Positions 55,763 through 64,000 of a DNA stretch of 64,000 bases are shown in pieces. Location of the stretch: contig JAMFTG010000281.1 of NCBI GenBank assembly GCA_023974075.1, positions 1 through 64,000 on the forward strand, in the 5' to 3' direction. The first letter of the stretch is position 1. Each line of letters opens with the position of its first letter. A program made the translations under genes and the position numbers. Under the pieces are notes generated by a model. That model had not been told where the DNA came from and did no database searches. It worked only from the letters and a program-made list of their open reading frames with translations. The stretch comes from Chaenocephalus aceratus (Eukaryota; Chordata; Actinopteri; Perciformes; Channichthyidae).

Positions 55763-55975
55763 CGCAAAACCGCATTCATGCACCGTCTGTTTAAACCACA
55801 GAGCGAGTCACAATAGTCCAATATATAAGCATGAAGAACAAACAACCACGGCCGGCTTCAAGTTGTGTTCCCTGGATGAACTGAGCAGGCAGAGTCCCTG
55901 TAGCTTCACGGAGCAGCTAGCAGAGAGACAAGAAGCTAGCAAAAGCAGTCACTTGACAGAGCAGTCACTCAATGT
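55763..55975 (-). promoter_or_regulatory. Candidate promoter and 5' UTR exon for the THAP gene (unit 2)
   Basis: Ends in the donor GGTTTTGCG|GTAAGTG at 55763/55762, 1.9 kb upstream of the acceptor and ATG at 53840-53832 on the same strand. Confidence 0.4.
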
Positions 55976-56123
55976 GACCACGCCCTAATGTATGCAAAAC
56001 CTTTAAGACCTAATAAAAATAAAAGGGTCGTGTTAGAAAACAATTCACTCACAGATCCATAATAATGAAGGTGGAATCTAACTATATCCATAATAAAATG
56101 CATGGAGCAAGGGGTAGAAACAT

Positions 56124-56463
56124 GAAACAAACTGATTACAGCATTTGCACATTAAAATAATACTTCAATCAAATTCGAACTAAATTATATTCATTACAAC
56201 ATTGAACAACAAATGTGTTCAATACCATTGAGGTTACTCAAGTGCAAACATCAAAATTACAAAGAGGATTCTACTTACATTGGTAAATCAAAAGACACAT
56301 GGCGAACAACTACCAAACACTCAGTCCTGGTGTGGGTGTTTGAGGACAAAGAGGAGGAAGTCCTCATCCAGGCCTCTATTTATAGCCTGTGAGGAAGTTC
56401 TACCTGCTTCCCTACACAGTGCCTCTTGTGGACAGGAGGGTTACAAACATGCAATTTCTAACA
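56124..56463 (-). mobile_element. BEL/Pao LTR, unit 2
   Basis: Starts TGTTAGAAATTGCATG with small changes after the polypurine tract, with the same TATAAATAG box. The distal end is cut at about 56124. Confidence 0.65.
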
Positions 56464-56493
56464 GCCGCCCCCGTATTTGTGCAGCAAATACGT

Positions 56494-56995
56494 TTAATCG
56501 GTGTCTTCCGTGAATTCAGGGAGCGGGATTAATCTTGAAACAGGTCTTACATATTCCCGACCTTGAATAATGACCTTAGCACTGCGGACGTTTCCATCTT
56601 TTCCAGGGTAGGTTTCACTTATCCTTCCAATAGGCCATGATGCTCGAGGATATTGGGGGTCAACCACCAACACCACCTTCCCAGAATCCAGGTTCTCCTT
56701 GTTTGTCTTCCATTTTTGTCTGGTTTGAAGATACGGAAGGTAATGGCGAATGAAGGCTGTCCAGAAATGATCAGCTATGATCTGACTGTGACGCCACTTC
56801 CTCCTGCCCAGGAGCTCACTGTCACAGTAGATTGCCTGAGGAAGAGAGGAGTCGGGCCGCCCCATCAACAGCATATTTGGTGTAACTGGGTCTGGATCAG
56901 CAAGGTCAGAAGAGACATATCCGAGGGGTTTTGAATTCAGAATACCTTCCACTTCGATCAGGACGGTGGGAAGGACTGTTTCTGTGGTTGGTTGG
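56494..56995 (-). mobile_element. BEL/Pao integrase C-terminal part, unit 2
   Basis: The 152-codon frame is identical to that at 32443-32901 and adjoins the opposite-strand RT in the same way, so the rearrangement predates the duplication. Confidence 0.9.
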
Positions 56996-58608
56996 TTGCC
57001 CTATGCAAATGAAAAGACAGCCACAAGGTCGAAACAGGACAAGATGGCTCTCGCTCTTCTTCATTCCAAGATAGAAAGAGTAGAAATAGATGGTGAAATG
57101 CGCTATGCCACTCCCCTGCTGAGAATTCCCAATATGCCTGCCTTTCAAGCCCCCAAGGAAGGCGTTCTGCCTCGTCTCTGTGCCAGAGAAAGACGCTTGT
57201 CCAAAGACTCACAACTTTCTGAGAAATAACAGGAGGAACTGAATAAACTCACAGAGCTTGGCTATGTTCAAAGGATCCCCAACGAGCAGGCTGAGCATCC
57301 ACAGGAAACCTGGTATTTTCCACATCACATAGTTGAACACAACAACAAACACAGGATTGTATTCGATTGCTCTTTCGAATACATGGGACAAACCCTGAAC
57401 AAATGTCTTCTGCCTGGCCCAACACTTGGTCCCTCACTCATTGGAGTACTCCTCAGATTCCGCCAACATGCCATTGCCATCTGCGGAGACATAAAGGCTA
57501 TGTTCCATCAGGTACGCCTTTTGAATGAGGACAAACCCCTGTTGCGCTTCATTTGGAGAGGGATGCAGCTCGAACAGGAACCCAGTGTGTATGAATGGCA
57601 AGTTCTTCCATTTGGAACAACCTGCAGCCCATGTTGTGCCACCTTTGCAGTTCAAAAACATGTCAAAGATCATTGTTATGGAAACGAGGAGGTCCTTGAA
57701 TCCGTCCAAAATTGCTTCTATGTCGATAACTGCCTCCAAAGCTTTCACTCCCCCCAAGAAGCAAAGTCCCTCATCGACAAAATGAGACCTCTGTTCTTAG
57801 AGGGTGGTTTCGACATAAGACAGTGGGCTAGCAATGATCCATCCGTTATAAAACATCTCCCTACAGAGTCCAAATCCAAGACTAACGAGTTGTGGCTCTC
57901 AGAGGGTGGAGACCCTAAAGAGCCTGCATTGGGCCTTCAATGGAACTGCCTCAAAGACACGCTGGGTTATACAAACAGAACAATCACTTACCACCAACCA
58001 ACAATGAGAAATATCTACAAGGTCTTGGCATCTCAATATGACCCCTTAGGCTATCTGATCCCTTTCACTACCCGTGCAAAGATACTGGTGCAGGATCTAT
58101 GGGAGCAGGATAAAGGATGGGATAATGTCATTAAGACAGAAAGCCTATTGAGGAAATGGCAATCATGGGAGTTGGAACTGCAGAATCTCCCTGACATCAA
58201 CTTCCCTCGCTGCTATCTCCCCATCTTAACCAACACAACCACCGACCACCATGTGCATGTTTTCTGCGACGCCTCTGAGCGTGTGTATGGAGCTGTTGCG
58301 TACCTTCAGACGCAGGATAAACATGATCAAACTCATGTCAGTTTCATAATGGCCAGATCTCGTGTTGCCCCTAAGCGCCAGCTATCTATCCCACGCCTTG
58401 AACTATGTGCAGCCCTATCTGGTGCCCAACTGGCCAACCTCCTTAGTACCGAACTCACTATTCCTCTACAGTCTGTGACCCTCTGGACAGATTCAACCAC
58501 CGTCCTATCATGGATAACATCCGACTCTTGCCGTTACAAGGTGTTTGTTGGCACAAGAATAGCTGAGATTCAGACCCTGACCGACAAAGAGCTGGAGGTA
58601 TGTGGACT
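56996..58608 (+). mobile_element. BEL/Pao RT and RNase H, unit 2
   Basis: Same RT as in unit 1, with the shared stop at about 57227-57229 and a 423-codon open part (57383-58654). Here the RT-RNase H linker and RNase H are kept: LWEQDKGWDNVIKTESLLRK, CYLPILTN, HVHVFCDASERVYGAVAYLQ, RSRVAPKRQLSIPRLELCAA and VTLWTDSTTVLSWI. RT box reads YVDNCLQSF. The integrase lies upstream in opposite orientation and no gag is present, so the element is dead. Confidence 0.9.
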
Positions 58609-58867
58609 CTCACACAACATACTGAAATCTCTCTCTCACATCACAACATACTGAAATCCCTCTCACAACATACTGAAATCCCTCTCACAACATACTGAAA
58701 TCTCTCTCTCACAACATACTGAAATCTCTCTCTCACAACATACTGAAATCTCTCTCACAAGATACTGAAATCTCTCTCACACAACATACTGAAATCTCTC
58801 TCTCTCAACATACTGAAATCTCTCTCTCTCAACATACTGAAATCTCTCTCACAACATACTGAAATCA
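58609..58867. repeat. Minisatellite, about 22-26-bp unit (unit 2, short allele)
   Basis: About eleven units of ACAACATACTGAAATCTCTC; the unit 1 array has roughly 40. Confidence 0.95.
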
Positions 58868-59325
58868 AATCAGCAAAAATGTAAGGTTTTTTTAATGCAT
58901 AAAAGGATACATGTTGAGATAGGAAGTTCTAATATCTTAAGAGAAGAGCTTGAATATCAAAAAATACAAACTCTTTTGGCTCCTTCCTGTCTGGGTCTTT
59001 CTTGGCTTTGCTATCTTCTAGCTTTATTCAGGTTTTTGGAGTTTTTTTCTAGCTCTATCCCTGATCATTTTCAGAGCCTGAAGGCTCTATGCGGACTATC
59101 TTCTGGTTCTCCTCTGGATCCATCCACTATCTCTTGTCTCTGTCCAGTCAATTACACTTGTGTTACTGGAGCAGGTAAAGCATACAACAGATACTTTCAG
59201 CATTATCGGAGCACGCAGTGGAAGCTTGGAAGAAACATAGCAGACTTCTAAACAATGAACACCCGCAACTTGGAAGAAATAAAGTTGGGTTTTATGCGTT
59301 CTAATATTGCAATGCAAACCCATGA
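58868..59325 (+). other. Conserved block with open frame, unit 2 copy
   Basis: Counterpart of 2202-2650. The frame is 118 codons (58895-59251) because a change at the old stop extends it. Not recognised. Confidence 0.3.
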
Positions 59326-60040
59326 TGTAATGACAGTAATTCAGAATAATTGAGTCATTGAATGCTCATTTCAGTCGATTTAATCAAACAAAACAAACAT
59401 ATTGGACATGGCCACAAGACTGTAACCTCTTCACATTCTGTTGAAATAGTCAATTACTAGCCTTATCTCACACATTGCTGTTTTGAATCTCTAATATGTG
59501 GATGACAGTTGAACTGCATGATGTAACATGTATGCCATCTGCTGGAAAGAAGACGTATCGCTCTGTTGGCCTTGTTGAGACAACAAAAACAGAGTGAAGC
59601 TCTCATTTCATCAACAATCTTTGAGTACAGACACCGTCCTGCAGAGAGCACACAACCCAACAGCACGTTGTTGGTCGAGCATCACTTTACTAAACGTTTG
59701 CATTAAGACACTAAGACTAGCTGGTCCCTTGTAAAGGTGAGTCCACCTTAAATGAGCAGTGGGTGATCAGCAGGTGAAAAGCAGGACACGGGAACTTGGT
59801 CCTGAGGAGATGTGACGATTATTAAACAAGAAATAGTCTCAAGGGGTGGAAGAAATGAACATTTGTGATTATTAGCGAATCGGTTGCAGGTGGGTGAAAA
59901 CAGGCTTAGGGAGTAACGTATTACATGTAACGGCATTAGGGCATCAGGATACAAAATAGACAAATGTATTCCCTTACCAACACACTTGGTCTTTTTAAAT
60001 GATTACGCCATTTAAATATTTTGTCACAAACTTTGCAGAT
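59326..60040. other. 3' flank of the zinc-finger exon (unit 2), empty L2 sites
   Basis: Carries uninterrupted GGCAGGACACGGGAACTTGG-like sequence (here AGCAGGACACGG) and GAGGAGATGTGACGATT, the empty forms of the two L2 insertion sites in units 0 and 1. No gene. Confidence 0.8.
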
Positions 60041-61255
60041 CTATTTTTCCTCTCTTGTGTGGATTCTCATGTGTTCCTTTAAACTTCCACTCTGTGAAAA
60101 AGCTTTCTTACAGACTGAGCAGCTGTGTGGTTTCTCTCCTGTGTGGATTCTCATGTGTATCTTTAAATCTACACTCCGTGAAAAAGCTTTCTTACAGACT
60201 GTACAGGTGAATGGTTTCTCTCCTGTGTGGATTCTCATGTGTTCCTTGAAATTTCCACTATCTGAAAAAGCTTTCTTACAGACTGAGCAGGTGAATGGTT
60301 TCTCTCCTGTGTGGATTCTCATGTGTATCTTTAAACTTCCATTCCGTGAAAAAGTTGTCTTACAGACTGAGCAAGTGAATGGTTTCTCTCCTGTGTGGAT
60401 TAGCATATGTTCCTTTAAATGTTCACTCCGTGAAAAAGCTTTCTTACAGACTGTACAGGTGAATGGTTTCTCTCCTGTGTGGATTCTGATGTGTTCCTTG
60501 AAATTTCCACTACCTGCAAAAGCTTTGTTACAGACTGAGCAGGTGAATGGTTTCTCTCCTGTGTGGACTCTCATATGTCTCTTTAAATTTCCATTCTGTG
60601 AAAAAGCTTTCTTACAGACTGAGCAGCTGAATAGGTTTCTTTTCAGCACTATGTTGTGGATCACTGACAGATTTATGTCTATTTTTCAGTGAGTTTGAGC
60701 CTGATGCAGGTTCTCTGGTCTCTTTCCAATCAGCACTGTCTTCAGTGTCAGGTACAGAAGAGTCTTCAGTGTCAGGTTCAGAAGAGTCTTCAGTGTCAGG
60801 TTCAGAAGAGTCTTCAGTGTCAGGTCCAGAACAGTCTCCAGTGTCAGGTTCAGAAGAGTCTCTAGTGTCAGGTTCAGAAGAGTCTTCAGTGTCAGGTTCA
60901 GAAGAGTCTTCAGTGTGGTCCTCAGTCTTTGGTTGTAAACTGCTCTCTGGATCTGAGTTTCTGGCTGGTACTGGTCCTCGACAGTCATCTCCATCAGCTT
61001 CTGTTTCCATGTGTTCAGTTTGTCTTTGATGAGGCTGAGAGGACTGAGGTTTCTTCTCATCATCTTCACTCTTCACAGGGTCCGGAGTGAAAGTGGACTT
61101 GGTGATATCAGCCTCCTCCAGCTCCTGAAGCTGCTCTCCCTCCTGTTCCTGCTTAATGTGTGGGGGGGGCTCTGGGTCCTCCTGGTCCAGACTGGTGCGC
61201 CACTCCTGCTGGTCAGGGAGAAGCTCTTCTTTAACCACCACCAGCTGCTGGACGT
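60041..61255 (-). pseudogene. C2H2 zinc-finger exon 2, third copy (ZNF-C, 7 fingers, frameshifted)
   Basis: Acceptor TTTCCTGCAG, start of exon at 61255 (DVQQLVVVKEELL). The acidic linker has seven EDSSEPDT-type octapeptides. One extra A at about 60633 (CTGAATAGGTTTC against CTGAATGGTTTC in ZNF-B) shifts the frame just before the first finger, giving KKPIQLLSL and a stop. The seven-finger array downstream (60664-60041) is intact in its own frame with full Cys/His sets. Exon 1 would lie beyond 64000. Either a young pseudogene or a sequencing error. Confidence 0.85.
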
Positions 61256-61825
61256 CTGCAGGAAACACAGTCAGAACAAACTGTTAAGTGTTAGCATTTA
61301 AAAATCTCATCACCATTATAATGGGAGACATTTTGCAGCCATAATTAATGCCTTTGTTTTTATATTTTCACATTATCTTTCTTAGTCCCACCTATTGTGT
61401 ATTTTTGTTGGCTCAAGTCACCTCATGTAGCCCAGCCCCTTTCCACTTCCAGTTTAAAATGTAAAAGGGTTTTTTCTTCTGGCGTAGCACTAGCTGCAAT
61501 GTAAACAAGGAATTGTATTTGGGATCGTTCACAGATACACTACACCTACAGTATAGAATGAAAATACTGTTACAAATTAAAATCCTGCATTCAAACCTTA
61601 TTTAAGTAAAAGTATGCAAGTATTAACAGAACATTTGACAGCACCTTCTTATGAAACAGTAATTATGGTGCAGTAAAATGTTCCCTATCAATGTTTAATT
61701 GATGTTGTTTCTTGATTACTTTGTATGTTGCATTTTACTGCTGTACATGTTCAAAGTTGCGCTTGTATAAATGATTATTGATGAGGGAACCTGCTAAATG
61801 TTCAAATATGTGTGTTTTTTATATA
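61256..61825. other. Intron adjoining ZNF-C exon 2
   Basis: Conserved with 5392-5832 and 38251-38677; it retains the 160-bp part lost from unit 1. No other feature. Confidence 0.6.
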
Positions 61826-63462
61826 CAGTATCAGTCAAAAGTTTGGACACCTTCTCATTCAATGTTTTTTGCTTATTTTAAATGTGTTTCTACTTTGTAG
61901 ATTAACACTGAAGACATCACAACTATGAAAGAACACATATGGAATTATCTAGTTAATAAAAAAAATCAAGAAAATGATTTTTGTTTTAGATTCTTCAAAG
62001 TAGCCCCTTTTGCCTTGATGACAGCTTTGCTCACTCTTGGCTTCTCTCAGTCAGGTCATGAGGTCGACACCTGGAATGGTTTTCAATTAACACTAGTGCC
62101 TTGTCAAGAGACAATGTGTGGAATGACTTGCCTTCTTAATGTGTTTGAGACCATCAGTTGGGTTGTGCAGAGGTAGAGTTAGTGCACAGTGGAAAGCCCT
62201 ATTTGACTGCTGTTGTAATCCATATAATAGCAAGAACCACTCAACTCAGTAGAGAGAAGCGACCGTCCATCATCACTTTAAGAAATGAAGGCCAGGCGAT
62301 CCGGAAAATGTCAAGAACTTGAAAGTATCCTCAAGAGCAGTCGCAAAACCCATGGAACGCTATGATGAGACTGTCTCTCACGAGGACCCCCCCGGGAAAG
62401 GAAGAGCAAGAGTTACCTCTGCTCAGAGGATAAACACATCAGAGTTACCAGCCTCAGAAATCGCAAATTAAAGCACCTCCAATTAGAGCCCACATAAATG
62501 ATCACAGAGCTCAAGTAGCAGACAATCTCAACATCCACTGTTCAGAGGACACTGCGTGAATCAGGCCTTCAAGGTCCAATTGCTGCAAAGATCCACTACT
62601 GAGGATGAACAACAAGAAGAAGAGAATTGTTTGGGCCAAGAAACACAAGGATTGGACATTAGACAGTGGACATCTGTACTTTGGTCTGATGGGTCCAAAT
62701 GAGAGATTTTTGGTTCCAACCTCTGTGTCTCAGTGAGATGCAGAGAAGGTGAGCGCATGGTTTCTGAATGAGTGGTACCCACCGTGAAGCATGGAGGAGG
62801 GGGTGAGATGGTGGGGGGGGGGGGGGGGTACTGGTGTCACTGTTGGTGATTTATTCAGAGTTCAAGGCACCCTTAACCAGCATGGCTACCACAGCATTCT
62901 GCAGTAGCCAGCAAAATATAAATCATATTCTGGATTTGTTAACACTTTTTTGTTAACTAGATCATTCCAGTTAAAGTTAAAGGTGGTGTAAGTTTGAGAA
63001 ACCGGCTCGAGATACACTTGTTATATTCCATGGAATGCTTTTAACATCCCGATAGCAATGAATATTTTAAGTGCTTTGACAATAAATCCATAAAAAAAAG
63101 TCATCTGTGGAAGCCGTAGTACTGTAAAAAGCACCACCAATCATCTGAGCCGGCTAAAGTAACTGGATGGCCTACCTGCCTGTCAGCCTTCCATCTGTGC
63201 ACAAACTTAGCTCGTGCCCTCATTGGTCATGTGCGCGTTCGTGTGTGTTGGAGGAGGGGCTCTGGAAGGAAGTGGCAGATTTTTTCCGGTTGTGTATTTT
63301 CAAATTCTAGCGCCCTCGAGCTGGTTTCTCCAAAATTACCTACTCCACCTTTAATGTGTTCTTTTATAGTTTTGATGTCTTCAGTATAAATCTAGAAAGT
63401 AGAACCAATTTAAATAAATAAAAAACTTTGAAAGAGAAGATGTGTCTAAAGTTTTGACTTTG
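61826..63462 (+). mobile_element. Tc1/mariner element, degenerate (unit 2)
   Basis: Left terminus CAGTATCAGTCAAAAGTTTG after TATA; right terminus remnant GATGTGTCTAAAGTTTTGAC near 63437-63456. Transposase traces: LSREKRPSIITLRNEG-like, NEAGD-like, VWAKKHKDWTLDSGHLYFGL, MVVPT and VKHGGG-like stretches, with several stops and shifts. It carries a MITE at 62981. The same element in unit 1 lost its central part. Confidence 0.8.
62981..63350. mobile_element. Complete TTAA-flanked MITE (370 bp)
   Basis: TTAA at 62977-62980 and 63351-63354. Inverted ends AGGTGGTGTAAGTTTGAGAA and AGGTGGAGTAGGTAATTTTG, both running into GAAACC.GCTCGAG. TTAA targets suggest a Kolobok or piggyBac driver. Partial relatives are at 9921 and 39456. 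Confidence 0.85.
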
Positions 63463-63567
63463 AATTTATATTAATATTTTAATTACTTAATGACCTTTGT
63501 ACTAGTTCCCCTATTCTTTATCAAGTAACATTTTAGATGTGTTTAATTGATTATTGAACATATTTAT
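63463..63567. other. AT-rich spacer
   Basis: No feature was recognised. Confidence 0.4.
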
Positions 63568-64000
63568 TAGGGATGCTCCGATCGCCAATTTTGGGGCCGA
63601 TCGCCAATCGTCGGAATCAGCATCAGCCGATACCGATCGCCGATCAGATCGAGTGAGCGGGGCCTATCTCTCTCACTCCCTCCCTCTCTCTTGTTTTTAT
63701 TTGCTTTTACACATTTAAAAAGAAAAGGTGAATAAAGAAGCACATTCAAACTAAAGTATCAATGTATGTCACATTTAACCGACTACAGTGGAGTGCACCA
63801 GCTGGGCGTAAATTGGACGTAACTCTACGTCCGTCGTAGAACCGAAGGTTAAGACCAAACTAAAGTTATGACTAGTGCACCACTTAGACTTAAGCCCTGT
63901 ATCCGTTGCGCCCGGGTGTAACTTGTACGCCAAGTATGGAGCAGGCGTAAATCGGAACGACAGACTAGTATCCATAGTAACGTAAAACAGGCAAGAAGGA
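63568..64000. mobile_element. hAT-like element, left end, runs off the window
   Basis: TAGGGATGCTCCGATCGCCA with sub-terminal GCCGATCGCCAATCG and CGATACCGATCGCCGATC motifs matches the terminus style of fish hAT elements. The right end is outside. The GGGCGTAAATTGGACGTAAC stretch after 63790 was not recognised. Confidence 0.6.

Larger units (their letters stand above)
48905..63450. repeat. Segmental duplication, unit 2
   Basis: Collinear with unit 1 (offset about 25.1 kb at exon 1, 24.05 kb at BEL, 23.1 kb at exon 2). Differences include no hAT at the 25110 site, a shorter minisatellite after BEL, a fuller BEL RNase H, a fuller Tc1, and loss of the 35167-35440 counterpart. Confidence 0.93.

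Overview
The window looks like teleost (probably percomorph) nuclear DNA. It has intron-bearing C2H2 zinc-finger genes of a typical bony-fish type, fish L2, L1-Tx1, I-like, BEL/Pao, gypsy, Tc1, PIF-Harbinger, piggyBac and many hAT elements, a tRNA-derived SINE, and long CA microsatellites. Nothing is bacterial or organellar. Most long open frames are transposon remnants or simple-repeat artefacts.

The backbone is a tandem segmental duplication. A partial unit (about 1936-5832) is followed by two nearly complete units (about 23797-39590 and 48905-63450). On the + strand each full unit carries, in order: the end of a hAT element, a tRNA-derived SINE, a zinc-finger first exon (-), an I-like LINE 3' end (-), a hAT element, two exons of a decayed multicopy fish gene (+) enclosing THAP-domain fragments (-), a minisatellite, a rearranged BEL/Pao element, a second minisatellite, the zinc-finger second exon (-) and a Tc1 element. 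A first exon in one unit reads on the minus strand into the second exon of the unit to its left. This gives two complete two-exon genes: 24579->4238 (448 codons, 8 fingers) and 49678->36941 (500 codons, 9 fingers). The third second exon (60041-61255, 7 fingers) carries a one-base frameshift, and its first exon would lie beyond the window.

The two inter-unit stretches are nested transposons. From 5833 to 23796 there are three composite copies of a GGGCCCGAGCAC-type repeat, five hAT or hAT-like elements (several with perfect 8-bp target duplications), one with a CGGBP1-like domain, a piggyBac 5' half with two transposase exons, a foldback element holding an L2 fragment, a 334-bp CA tract, and a few unassigned exon-like stretches near 15.3-16.5 kb. 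From 39600 to 46806 lies an internally deleted L1-Tx1 LINE whose ORF1 is interrupted by a hAT and by a 3.2-kb PIF-Harbinger element. Removing each insert with one target-site copy keeps the ORF1 frame. The Harbinger element keeps a three-exon Myb-like open frame without a stop. Two nested hAT elements follow (46817-48989).

The insertion differences between units allow relative dating: two L2 insertions and one hAT insertion are private to single units, with the empty site visible in a sister unit. The likely living genes are the zinc-finger genes. By analogy with other vertebrate zinc-finger clusters they may act on transposons, but that is inference. I did not find a clearly new molecular system. 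The most notable features are the fast-diverging zinc-finger array, the intact Myb-like frame, and the layered insertion record.
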